Assembly: GCA_958352855.1 (NCBI GenBank)
Contig: CATWQE010000041.1
Location: 1 to 22,127, forward strand
Direction: 5' to 3'
Length of the DNA: 22,127 nucleotides
Source of the DNA: an uncultured Bacillota bacterium
GTDB lineage: Bacteria; Bacillota; Clostridia; Lachnospirales; Lachnospiraceae
Made by a program: the position numbers and the translations under genes. The notes beneath the pieces are model-generated. The model did no database searches and was not told the DNA's origin. It saw only the letters and a list, made by a program, of their open reading frames with translations. Shown here in pieces: positions 6,546-15,400 of this stretch (the first letter of the stretch is position 1; every line of letters starts with the position of its first letter).

Positions 6546-7226
6546 ATGGAAAAACGAAAAATTTTAGTAGTAGATGATGAGAGCAGGATGCGGAAACTGG
6601 TACGGGATTTCCTCACAAAACAGGGCTTTGAGGTTTTGGAGGCAGGAGACGGAGAGGCTGCTCTTGATATTTTTTATGCAGATAAAGATATTGCCTTGCT
6701 GATTTTAGATGTAATGATGCCCAAGATGGATGGATGGCAGGTGTGCAGGGAAATCCGTTCCCATTCTAAAGTACCGATTATTATGCTGACAGCCAGAGGA
6801 GACGAGCGGGATGAGCTTCTGGGATTTGAACTGGGTGTGGATGAATATATTTCCAAGCCTTTCAGCCCCAAGATTTTGGTAGCCAGAGTAGAAGCTATTT
6901 TGCGAAGAACCAGCCAGACGGATGCAGATGGTGTGTTAAGAGCAGGTGGTGTGGAGATTAATAAGGTTTCTCATATTGCATCCATTGACGGAAAACCTAT
7001 GGAATTAAGCTATAAGGAATTTGAACTTCTGGCTTATTTTATGGAAAATCAGGGGATTGCCCTGTCCAGGGAAAAAATTCTGAATTCTGTTTGGAATTAT
7101 GATTATTTTGGGGATGCAAGAACCATTGACACCCATGTGAAAAAACTGCGGAGCAAAATGGGAGAAAAAGGGGAGTACATTAAGACCATCTGGGGAATGG
7201 GATATAAGTTTGAGGTGGAAGGATGA
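6546..7226 (+). CDS. OmpR/PhoB-family response regulator
   Basis: DNA-binding response regulator of 226 residues, the usual length for the family. The receiver domain (residues 3-116) has the acidic pair D10/D11, the phosphoacceptor D55 in ILDVMMPKMDGW, T82 in IIMLTARGDE and K104 in YISKPF. The linker leads to a winged-helix DNA-binding domain (about 127-224) with ELSYKEFELLAYFMEN, ALSREKILNSVWNYDY and RTIDTHVKKLRSKMG. AGGAGG sits 8-9 bases before the ATG. The gene overlaps the kinase downstream by the 4 bp ATGA, which indicates translational coupling and a cognate pair. The target genes and signal cannot be read from the sequence; autoregulation is common in this family. Confidence 0.93.
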   Translation: MEKRKILVVDDESRMRKLVRDFLTKQGFEVLEAGDGEAALDIFYADKDIALLILDVMMPKMDGWQVCREIRSHSKVPIIMLTARGDERDELLGFELGVDEYISKPFSPKILVARVEAILRRTSQTDADGVLRAGGVEINKVSHIASIDGKPMELSYKEFELLAYFMENQGIALSREKILNSVWNYDYFGDARTIDTHVKKLRSKMGEKGEYIKTIWGMGYKFEVEG

Positions 7227-8707
7227 AGAAATCCATAAAAATACGGTTGGCAGTTACCTATATTGGAATTATGTGTCTGTCTCTGGTAGTTATGCTTTTG
7301 GTAAATTCTCTTTTTCTGGAAAAGTTCTATTTGCGTAAGAAAACAGAGTCGCTGAAAAAAGTATACAATACCATGAATGATACCTCTGATACCAGGTACT
7401 ACAGTTCTCTGGCGGAAGACGAAAAATTTAAGCAATATTGTGATGAGAATAATCTTTCCATGATTGTGATAGAGGATGCTACCTCCCAGATTTTGTTTGC
7501 CTATGCGAAAAATTCAGAACGTCTGTATTCGGAAATCCAGTTTGGGGTTCTGGATGATTTTGTACGGGGGAAACGGGAAATTCTGGAAGCGACGGATAAC
7601 TACATTGTGGAGAAGAAAACGGATGATGTGAAGGCAATGGATTCGGTTAATATGGTAGGGGTACTGGATAATGGAAACGGGTTTCTGATTACCACTCCGG
7701 CTCAGAGCTTGAAGGACAGCGCTTTGATTTCCAATGTCTTTTATTTGTATATTGGCCTGATTACCATTTTTATCAGTTCTGTGGTCATCTGGTTTATTTC
7801 CAGGCATATTACCAGACCTTTGCAGCAGCTTTCCGAATTGTCCAAGGAAATGGCAAATCTGAATTTTGACGCCAAATATACCAGTACCAGTGAGGATGAA
7901 ATCGGTGTTCTGGGGAATAATTTAAACAGGATGTCAGGAGAACTGGAAAAAACGATTTCAGAGCTTCGGACTGCCAATAATGAACTGCAGAAGGATATTG
8001 AGAAAAAAGAGCAGATTGATGAAATGCGAAAAGAATTTCTCTCTAATGTTTCTCATGAGCTGAAAACGCCTATTGCCCTGATTCAGGGATATGCAGAGGG
8101 ACTTCAGGAATGTATTAATGATGACCAGGAGAGCAGAGAATTTTACTGTGATGTGATTATTGATGAGGCAGCCAAGATGAATAACATGGTGAAAAAACTG
8201 CTGAGTCTGAATCAACTGGAGTTTGGAAATGATACGGTGAATATGGAGCGGTTTGACCTTACGGAATTGGTGAAAGGTGTGGTGCAGTCTGCACAGCTTC
8301 TGGCATCTCAGAAAGAGGCGGAAATCCGGTTTTTGCAGGATGACCCTATTTATGTATGGGGGGATGAGTTTAAAATCGAAGAAGTGGTAACAAACTATGT
8401 GTCGAATGCTCTGAATCATGTGGACTTTGAGAAAAAAATAGAGATTAAGGCAGTGAAACAGGCAGATGTGGTAAGGCTTTCTGTGTTTAATACAGGAGCC
8501 AGAATTCCGGAAGAAGATTTGGATAAAATATGGATTAAATTTTATAAGGTGGATAAAGCCAGAACCAGGGAATATGGAGGAAGCGGCATTGGCCTTTCCA
8601 TTGTAAAAGCAATTATGGAAAGCATGCATCAAAAGTGCGGTGTGATTAACTATGAAAATGGTGTAGAATTTTGGTTTGAACTTGCTTGTGGAGACATATT
8701 CTGTTAA
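7223..8707 (+). CDS. Sensor histidine kinase with HAMP domain
   Basis: Membrane sensor kinase of 494 residues. TM1 is at about 9-29 and TM2 at 172-193, enclosing an extracytoplasmic sensor region of about 140 residues that I do not recognise. HAMP follows (about 194-247, with RHITRPLQQLSELSKEMANL), then a coiled segment and HisKA with the phosphoacceptor H278 in VSHELKTPIALIQGYAEGL. The HATPase_c domain has the N-box TNYVSNALNH (N391, N395), a G1 box VFNTGARI where Asn replaces the common Asp of DxGxG, a variation often seen in this kinase group, and the G2 box GGSGIGLSIVK (from 452). Start codon and coupling: it overlaps the response regulator by 4 bp. It is followed after 45 bp by ung with no terminator between. 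The signal is unknown; an envelope signal is plausible given the flippase in the same transcript. Confidence 0.93.
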   Translation: MKKSIKIRLAVTYIGIMCLSLVVMLLVNSLFLEKFYLRKKTESLKKVYNTMNDTSDTRYYSSLAEDEKFKQYCDENNLSMIVIEDATSQILFAYAKNSERLYSEIQFGVLDDFVRGKREILEATDNYIVEKKTDDVKAMDSVNMVGVLDNGNGFLITTPAQSLKDSALISNVFYLYIGLITIFISSVVIWFISRHITRPLQQLSELSKEMANLNFDAKYTSTSEDEIGVLGNNLNRMSGELEKTISELRTANNELQKDIEKKEQIDEMRKEFLSNVSHELKTPIALIQGYAEGLQECINDDQESREFYCDVIIDEAAKMNNMVKKLLSLNQLEFGNDTVNMERFDLTELVKGVVQSAQLLASQKEAEIRFLQDDPIYVWGDEFKIEEVVTNYVSNALNHVDFEKKIEIKAVKQADVVRLSVFNTGARIPEEDLDKIWIKFYKVDKARTREYGGSGIGLSIVKAIMESMHQKCGVINYENGVEFWFELACGDIFC

Positions 8708-8752
8708 ACTAAAAAGATGGAATAAAATAGAAAATACAAAGGAGAAACAAAC

Positions 8753-9436
8753 ATGCCGCCTTTACAAGGACAATGGCTGGAAGCCTTAAAGCCGGAATTT
8801 AAGAAACCATATTATAAAGAATTGTTTGAAAAAGTAGGGCAGGAGTATCAGCAGAGAAAGATTTTTCCTGCTCCGGATGATATTTTTAATGCTTTTCACT
8901 TTACCCCGCTGGATGAGGTGAAGGTTGTGATTTTGGGACAGGACCCTTATCATAATGACGGACAGGCTCATGGATTGTGTTTTTCTGTAAAACCAGAGGT
9001 GGAAGTACCTCCGTCACTGGTAAATATTTATCAGGAGCTTCATGAGGACTGCGGATGTGAGATTCCCAATAACGGATATCTGGAAAAATGGGCAAAGCAG
9101 GGAGTCTTGTTGTTAAATACCGTACTTACAGTGCGGGCGCATCAGGCCAATTCTCACAGGGGAATCGGCTGGGAGGAATTTACAGATGCTGCTATCCGGA
9201 TACTCAATGAACAGGACAGACCTATAGTGTTTTTGCTCTGGGGAAGACCGGCGCAGATGAAGAAGAGTATGCTGAACAATCCAAAGCATCTGATTCTGGA
9301 AGCCCCTCACCCAAGCCCATTATCTGCTTACCGGGGATTTTTCGGATGCGGACATTTTAGTAAAACTAATGAATTTTTGAAAAGTCATGGACTGGAGCCC
9401 ATTGACTGGCAGATTGAAAATGTGCAGAGGGATTAA
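8753..9436 (+). CDS. ung: Uracil-DNA glycosylase, family 1
   Basis: Removes uracil from DNA, starting base excision repair in the cytoplasm. At 227 residues it has normal length and all family-1 signatures: the water-activating loop GQDPYH (D64, H67) within VVILGQDPYHNDGQAHG, the uracil-binding LLLNTVLTVR segment, and the minor-groove loop HPSPLSAYRGFFGCGHFS with catalytic H186. GGAG lies at good distance before the ATG. It follows the kinase gene by 45 bp and its stop is 5 bp before the flippase gene, so it is probably cotranscribed with both. Nothing suggests a phage origin; composition matches its neighbours. Confidence 0.97.
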   Translation: MPPLQGQWLEALKPEFKKPYYKELFEKVGQEYQQRKIFPAPDDIFNAFHFTPLDEVKVVILGQDPYHNDGQAHGLCFSVKPEVEVPPSLVNIYQELHEDCGCEIPNNGYLEKWAKQGVLLLNTVLTVRAHQANSHRGIGWEEFTDAAIRILNEQDRPIVFLLWGRPAQMKKSMLNNPKHLILEAPHPSPLSAYRGFFGCGHFSKTNEFLKSHGLEPIDWQIENVQRD

Positions 9437-9441
9437 CATCG

Positions 9442-11067
9442 ATGGGAAAGAAAAATGATAATACATTAGTAAAGAATGCTTCTTTTCTTATGATTGCTGC
9501 GTTGATTTCCAAAATTATCGGACTGATTTATAAAAGTCCTCTTTCCAGCACCATGGGAAAAGAGAGCTTTGGATGCTTTCAGTTTGCGCAGAATGTTTAT
9601 TTTATTTTGCTTATGATTGCATCCTTTAGTATTCCCCAGGCAGTTTCCAAGATTATGGCAGAACGCCTTGCCTTTCACAGATACCGGGATGCTCAGAAGA
9701 TTTTTAAAGGCGCCTTATTTTATGCTGTGATTATGGGTGGGGCAGTCTCTGTTCTCTGCGTGGTGGGCGCGCCTGTTTTAGTGCCGGATAAAATGGCAAA
9801 TGCGCGTCTGGCGCTGCAGTTTCTTGCGCCAACGATTTTTATATCCGGTATTCTTGGCGTTTTTCGTGGATACTTTCAGGCATACCGCAATATGCTGCCA
9901 ACTTCCATTTCTCAGATTGTAGAACAGATTGCAGTAGCGGTGGTAGCACTTCTTATGGCAAATGTTATGGTAAGGCAGTTTGCGGGAGCAGATCCGGATG
10001 TACTGAGAAGCTGGAGCGCGGCGGGAGCCACCATGGGAACAGGAGCAGGGGTAACTGCAGCCTTGTTGTTTATGCTGTTTGTCTATCAGGTGAACCGGAA
10101 ATCCATTCAGAAAAAGATTGCCAGAGACAGGGTTTCTGTTGGAGAAAGCTATGGGGATGTAATGAAAACCATTGTACTCATTGTAGCGCCGATTATTCTC
10201 AGCGCCTTTTTGTACAATGTAAACAGTTACATCAACAGTATGATTTATACAGGCGTATCCGGAATCAAAGGTTTAAAAAGCAGTGTGGTAGAAGGGCTGT
10301 ATGCAGAGTGCGGATATTTCCTTACCATTATCAATATTCCGCTGACCCTTTCCAGTACAGCGCCTACCTCCATGATGCCGGAGGTGTCAGGATATTATGC
10401 AAAAGGAGACAAAAAGACAGCCAAGGAGAAAATTAATAAAGCAACCTGGCTGAGTATGTTTATTTCCATTCCCTGCAGCGTAGGACTTTTTGTTCTGGCA
10501 GGACCCATTACAAAACTGTTGTTTTCCACCACAGATGGAACCGCAGGACGTTTGATGATGCTGGGGGTTATTACCGTTATTATGAATGGAATGTCTAATA
10601 TTTCCAATGGTGTTCTTCAGGGCATCGGTAAGGCAAATATTCCTATGATTCATGCTGCCATTGCCCTGGTCTGTGATGTGGTAGTTGTGGTGGTTTTGAT
10701 GTTCGCCACGAACTGGGGGATTTACAATGTGGTGATTGCCATGATTGTGTATGCGCTGATTATGTGTGTGCTGAACCAGAGAGCTATGTGGAAAGCGTTG
10801 AAATATCGAAATCCATGGAAAGAAGCCTATTTGCTTCCTATGGCAGCGGCTGTTCCCATGGGAATCGTTGCATTTGCAGTTTATCATGGTGTTTATGCAG
10901 TGATGAAATCAAACTTTCTTGCTCTGATTCCGGCCATTGCACTGGGAGGATGTGTGTATTTCCTGGCCTATGTTATGATAGCTAAACCCAAGGAAGAGGA
11001 CTTCGCGGGAATTCCGGGAGGAAGGACTTTGGTGAAAATAGCAGGGAAATTGCCTTTTGGAAGGTAA
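9442..11067 (+). CDS. Polysaccharide/lipid flippase of the SpoVB/MurJ-like MOP superfamily
   Basis: Integral membrane protein of 541 residues with about 14 predicted hydrophobic helices. It opens with NASFLMIAALISKIIGLIYK followed by GKESFGCFQFAQNVYFILLM and IPQAVSKIMAER, the layout typical of the Firmicutes polysaccharide biosynthesis/SpoVB branch. Members flip lipid-linked glycan precursors (lipid II or similar) to the outer face. FRGYFQAYRNMLPTSISQIVEQ is a further family-like stretch. It could serve peptidoglycan precursor export during growth or sporulation; the substrate cannot be decided here. The ribosome site AGAGGG lies inside the end of ung, which suggests translational coupling. 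The gene ends at a strong terminator and closes the operon. Confidence 0.88.
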   Translation: MGKKNDNTLVKNASFLMIAALISKIIGLIYKSPLSSTMGKESFGCFQFAQNVYFILLMIASFSIPQAVSKIMAERLAFHRYRDAQKIFKGALFYAVIMGGAVSVLCVVGAPVLVPDKMANARLALQFLAPTIFISGILGVFRGYFQAYRNMLPTSISQIVEQIAVAVVALLMANVMVRQFAGADPDVLRSWSAAGATMGTGAGVTAALLFMLFVYQVNRKSIQKKIARDRVSVGESYGDVMKTIVLIVAPIILSAFLYNVNSYINSMIYTGVSGIKGLKSSVVEGLYAECGYFLTIINIPLTLSSTAPTSMMPEVSGYYAKGDKKTAKEKINKATWLSMFISIPCSVGLFVLAGPITKLLFSTTDGTAGRLMMLGVITVIMNGMSNISNGVLQGIGKANIPMIHAAIALVCDVVVVVVLMFATNWGIYNVVIAMIVYALIMCVLNQRAMWKALKYRNPWKEAYLLPMAAAVPMGIVAFAVYHGVYAVMKSNFLALIPAIALGGCVYFLAYVMIAKPKEEDFAGIPGGRTLVKIAGKLPFGR

Positions 11068-11076
11068 AAAATAAGG

Positions 11077-11124
11077 AGGGTATCACAAGATTATCTGATT
11101 TGATGATTTTGTGATACCCTTTAT
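11077..11124 (+). terminator. Strong bidirectional terminator after the flippase
   Basis: AGGGTATCACAA (11077-11088) and TTGTGATACCCT (11109-11120) are perfect 12-bp inverse complements with a 20-nt loop. The plus strand continues TTATT and the minus strand CCTTATTTTTT, so it can end both the rightward operon and the leftward gene at 11157-11390. Confidence 0.88.
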
Positions 11125-11156
11125 TACATTATCAGCTAAGAAAACTGGAATTTGAT

Positions 11157-11390
11157 TTATTCTTGTTTTATATCTTGATATAATCCATATCCCAAAAACA
11201 AAATTCCAACTATCAATGAAACCAAAGCAGCGATTGTTAAAAAAGGGCCTACATATTCCAAACCGGTTGCAAATAAAATCGCATCCTTAGTCGATATATT
11301 TCCCATAAATATTGATGCTGATATATACTTTGCTGAAATTAAAATTGATGACATCAAGCAAAAAATAGCTCCAATTCCCTTATTATTCAT
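11157..11390 (-). CDS. Small two-helix membrane protein
   Basis: The product has 77 residues with GGAGGTG 7 bases before the ATG, so it is a credible gene despite its size. Two hydrophobic segments lie at about 6-30 and 49-69, the second ending in GYGLYQDIKQE. The layout recalls small Firmicutes membrane proteins of unknown function with a short loop between helices; I do not recognise a named family. It follows the lipoprotein gene by 55 bp on the same strand without a hairpin between, so the two are probably cotranscribed. Composition is AT-rich relative to the flanking flippase and activase genes, in keeping with a later insertion. Confidence 0.65.
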   Translation of the reverse strand: MNNKGIGAIFCLMSSILISAKYISASIFMGNISTKDAILFATGLEYVGPFLTIAALVSLIVGILFLGYGLYQDIKQE

Positions 11391-11445
11391 TGTTATACAC
11401 CTCCGAATAAAATGATGATATTACTGGAACTTTGACTACTCTGTT

Positions 11446-11916
11446 TTAGTTTAACGGGAGTAATTCACTTCCGTCGGTATTTATAAAATCTGATATTTTT
11501 CCTGATATATCTACTAATGATTTATCTTCTTCAAGAACAAAAAATGCATAGGTTCCTGGTTTTTTAATTTCATATTCTATATCCTTCCCTTCATACGGAA
11601 GTATATCTTTTACTGAGTCATTATAAAAAACTACAATAGCCTGAGGTTTTTCTGCGTTATCTGTTATTATTTCCTTAAAACAAATGACTTTTCCTTCGCC
11701 CATATTTGCCCCTATCTGGTACTCTCTATAAAGCAAATCCGAACTGTCACCTATTGTGTTTGAATTATCTATCACATCATCCTGTTTATTCAAGATTTTT
11801 ATAGAATGTTGGTTATCATTATTAGAAGATTCCAAATTTTCTAAATTGCTATTTTTACAACCTGTCAAACTAAAACTAAGTAATAACAATACCATCAAAA
11901 CACTTTTTCTTCTCAT
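11446..11916 (-). CDS. Hypothetical lipoprotein
   Basis: The product has 156 residues. The N-terminus is a classic type II signal: basic MRRK, a hydrophobic core and the lipobox LTGC with acylated C20, so the mature protein is tethered to the outer face of the membrane. After a flexible N/S-rich linker (about 21-50) comes a domain of about 100 residues, predicted beta-rich, containing GKVICFKEIITDN and KKPGTYAFFVLEEDKSLVDI. No catalytic motif is recognisable. GGAGG lies before the ATG and a promoter is at 11988-12016. It is probably cotranscribed with the two-helix protein downstream. A surface sensor or cell-envelope accessory role is only a guess. Confidence 0.75.
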   Translation of the reverse strand: MRRKSVLMVLLLLSFSLTGCKNSNLENLESSNNDNQHSIKILNKQDDVIDNSNTIGDSSDLLYREYQIGANMGEGKVICFKEIITDNAEKPQAIVVFYNDSVKDILPYEGKDIEYEIKKPGTYAFFVLEEDKSLVDISGKISDFINTDGSELLPLN

Positions 11917-11987
11917 TTTGTTTCCTCCAATCTTTTGATATTTAATTTCGCAAGAAACATCCGATTTATCACTTTCTTCTTACCCAT

Positions 11988-12016
11988 ATTATAGCAGTTT
12001 CACATATCTGCCACAA
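11988..12016 (-). promoter_or_regulatory. Promoter of the lipoprotein operon
   Basis: Minus-strand TTGTGG (12011-12016), a 17-bp spacer and a perfect TATAAT (11988-11993), about 70 bp before the ATG at 11916. Confidence 0.6.
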
Positions 12017-12059
12017 TAAAAATCGTCATACTCTTGCCATTTTTTATAACAAAGATGCA

Positions 12060-12102
12060 AATAAAAAGGAGATGTCGCGCTAATTGTGAAAGCGACACCT
12101 CC
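12060..12102 (-). terminator. Terminator beyond the activase and toxin-antitoxin remnant
   Basis: GGAGATGTCGC (12068-12078) and GCGACACCTCC (12092-12102) pair over 11 positions with one A-C mismatch. On the minus strand the stem runs into TTTTTATTT. It ends leftward transcription from the activase gene and separates it from the lipoprotein promoter. Confidence 0.8.
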
Positions 12103-12135
12103 ATAACATAAATAGAAGATTAAATTTTTCTGACA

Positions 12136-12258
12136 CTACTTGCCGAACAGTTCAGAATGTGTTCCAAGTCTATAAAGCATCAAAACAAGCACACCATCGC
12201 GAATTTCATATATCAGCAGCCAGTCTGGTTCTATATGGCATTCGCAGGCTCCTTTATA
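12136..12258 (-). pseudogene. YafQ/RelE-type toxin, C-terminal fragment only
   Basis: The minus-strand frame ending in TAG at 12136-12138 reads YKGACECHIEPDWLLIYEIR and then DGVLVLMLYRLGTHSELFGK. This is the C-terminal ~40 residues of a YafQ-family mRNA interferase, keeping the CHIEPDW core and the GTHSELF end that carry catalytic His/Asp residues in the family. The N-terminal half (about 45-50 residues) is absent and no start codon is available, so no toxin can be made. Upstream of the Tyr codon the same frame runs only through antitoxin sequence out of frame. The fragment overlaps the end of the antitoxin remnant by a few bases. Confidence 0.75.
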
Positions 12259-12427
12259 CGTCCAGTGCCGCCCTAAGAGAATCCACATCGGAATATCTCG
12301 TAGCGGAAGAATCGGTCATAAGATTTCTTCCTTCTTTAATTGCAGCGACAGTTGCTTCATTGGGCACATTCAGTTCTAATGCAAAAGGCATACCATGTTC
12401 GCGGATTGTGGTTCGCAAAATATCACT
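12254..12427 (-). pseudogene. RelB/DinJ-type antitoxin, N-terminally truncated
   Basis: The minus-strand frame reads ILRTTIREHGMPFALELN, then VPNEATVAAIKEGRNL and, at the end, RYSDVDSLRAALDV and TAA (12254-12256). This matches the C-terminal two thirds of DinJ-like antitoxins, including the IREHGMPF segment that follows the ribbon-helix-helix and a typical AAL[DE]V end. The DNA-binding N-terminus and promoter are missing: the frame runs directly into the last codons of the activase gene, whose stop is at 12423-12425. An internal ATG (at MPF) lacks a good ribosome site. The pair is a non-functional remnant, possibly still transcribed as the activase 3' UTR. Confidence 0.75.
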
Positions 12428-15400
12428 GAAGCTTTTTAAACGCAGTAGAAAGCATCAATTTAATACGGTTTAGCTGATTCACTTCGCTGGCGCCGGGGTC
12501 ATAGTCCACAGCTACAATGTTAGCCTGAGGATAGTCTTTTCGGATTGCCTTGATAACACCTTTTCCCACAATGTGATTAGGCAGGCAGCCAAAGGGCTGG
12601 ATGCACACAATGTTTGGTGTATCTGAGTGAAGCAGCTCCATCATTTCTCCGGTGAGGAACCAGCCTTCTCCGGTCTGATTTCCCATGGATACAATAGGCT
12701 TTGCCATGTTTGCCAAATCTTCGATTTTAGCAGAAGGTGTGAAGTGTTTGCTCTTTTCAAATTCTTTATTTGCTGCTCTTCGGATAAACTCAATAGCGGC
12801 AATTCCCAGATTTCCCTTTTTTGCCAGGGATTTTTTGAAGCCCAGTTGTTCTGCTTTAAAGTTCTGATTATAGAAGCAATAGCACATGAAATCAATTAAA
12901 TCAGGGCAGACAGCCTCAGCCCCCTCCTGTTCCAGAAGCTCAGCCAGATGGTTATTGGCTGCAGGGAGGAATTTTACCAGAATTTCCCCTACAATTCCCA
13001 CCCTTGGCTTCTTTTCATTGGTAATGGGAAGGGTATCAAACTCCCGAATTATCTGGCGGCAAATATGGTTAAACTGATTAAAACCAACGCGTTTGCCTGT
13101 TAAGAAGGAGATGCAGCGTTTTTCCCATTTCCGGTGCAGAGCATTGGCGGAACCTTTGACTGCTTCATAAGGACGCATCCGGTATAAACATTTCATTAAA
13201 ATATCCCCGAAAACAGCTCCATAAGCAACCCGGGTAGCAAGCTTTGCTGTGATTTTAAAGCCGGGGTTTTCTTCTAGACCGCTTAAATTCAGAGAAATTA
13301 CCGGAATGTGAGCTAAATTCGCTTTTTTCAAAGCTCTGCGGATAAAGCCGATATAATTGGAAGCCCGGCAGCCACCGCCTGTCTGTGTCATAATAATGGC
13401 AGTTTTGTTCAAATCGTATTTGCCGGAAAGCAGCGCCTGCATAATCTGCCCTACCACAAGAAGAGAAGGATAGCAGGCGTCATTATTTACATACTTTAAT
13501 CCCACATCCACTGCCGATTTGTTGTCATTTGGCAGTACCTCAAGCTGATAGCCGCTGGCATTAAACGCAGACTGGAGGATGGAAAAATGAATGGGTGACA
13601 TCTGGGGGCATAAAATCGTATAATGCTTCCGCATTTCCTCAGTAAATACAACCTTTTCAATAGAAGAGGACTGTATTTTTCTTGTTTTTTTCTGCTGTTC
13701 CTTTACACGAATGGCAGCTAGGAGAGAACGGACACGTATTCTGGCTGCTCCCAGGTTGTTTACCTCGTCAATTTTCAGGCAGGTGTAGATTTTGCCACTG
13801 TTGGATAGGATTTCGTTTACCTGGTCTGTGGTTACAGCATCCAGACCGCAGCCAAAGGAGTTTAGCTGAATTAAATCCAGATTTTCTTTTTCCTTTACAA
13901 AGTTGGCGGCAGCATAAAGTCTGGTGTGGTACATCCACTGGTCGTTGACGCGCAGAGGACGTTCAATAGGAGCCAGGTGAGAGACAGAATCCTCAGTAAG
14001 CACTGCAATTCCATAGGAAGTAATCAACTCTGGAATTCCATGGTGGATTTCAGGGTCAATGTGGTAGGGGCGTCCAGCCAGGACAATACCCCGGCGTCCT
14101 GTTTTTTCCAGATATTCCAGGGTTTCTTCGCCTTTTCGCATAATGTCCTTGCGGCAGCGATCCAGCTCCAGCCAGGCCTCATGAGCAGCAGCCTGTACAT
14201 CATTTGACGGGATTCCCGGAAATTCTTCGATTAACCTTTCAGTAACTGTTTCCTCACTGGTGAGGGATAAAAACGGATTGTGGAAGCGGATGGAGGCATC
14301 CTGAAGCTCATCCACATTGTTTTTGATATTCTCAGCATAAGAGGTTACAATAGGGCAGTTATAGTGATTTACAGAATCTGTAAATTCGGTCCGCTCATAA
14401 GGAATGCAGGGATAAAAAATGTAATGAACACCCTGTTTAATCAGCCAGGAAACATGTCCATGAGCCAGTTTTGCGGGATAACACTCTGATTCACTGGGAA
14501 TGGATTCAATACCCAATTCGTAAATTTTTCTGGTTGAGGTAGGAGAGAGTACCACCTGATATCCCAACTGGGTGAAAAAGGTATACCAGAAGGGATAGTT
14601 TTCATACATGTTTAAGACTCTCGGAATTCCTACCTTTCCCCGAAACGCCTTGTCCTTGGTAAGAGGCACATAGGAAAACAGTTTTTTGTATTTATAGTCA
14701 TAAAGGTTTGGGATATTGTCCTTGTTTTTTTCTTTTCCGATTCCACGCTCGCAGCGGTTGCCGGAAATAAACTGGCGTCCTCCTGAGAATTTATTAATGG
14801 TAAGACGACAGTTGTTGGTACAGCCCTTGCAGTTTGCCATGGTGGTGCGGTATTCCAGAGAATTGATTTTCTCAATAGGAAGCATGGTGGAAACCTTGCT
14901 TTTATCATAACGCTCTCTGGCAATAAGCGCAGCGCCGAAAGCGCCCATAATACCTGCAATGTCCGGGCGGATGGCTTCGCACTCTGCAATCTTTTCAAAG
15001 GCCCGCAGTACCGCGTCATTGTAGAAGGTACCTCCCTGTACTACAATGTGCTGTCCAAGCTCAGAGGCATCGGAAACCTTAATTACTTTATAAAGGGCAT
15101 TTTTAATAACCGAATAAGCCAGTCCTGCAGAAATGTCAGCCACAGAGGCTCCCTCTTTTTGCGCCTGTTTCACCTTGGAATTCATGAAAACCGTACACCT
15201 GGTTCCCAGGTCAATGGGATTTTCAGCGAATAAGGCTGCTTTGGCGAAATCCTGTACACTGTAGTTTAGGGATTTTGCAAAGGTTTCAATAAAAGAGCCG
15301 CAGCCGGAGGAGCAGGCTTCGTTTAACTGTACGCTGTCTACGGTCTGGTCTTTGATTTTAATGCATTTCATATCCTGACCGCCAATATCCAGAATACAGT

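Noticed and set aside
7741..8632. Long minus-strand open frames opposite the kinase
   Set aside because: Antisense shadows of a well-supported histidine kinase gene; His/Ile/Phe-rich composition is typical of such shadows.
12159..12473. Plus-strand open frame of 104 codons
   Set aside because: It is the antisense shadow of the toxin-antitoxin remnant, whose minus-strand frames match known families; it has no credible ribosome site.
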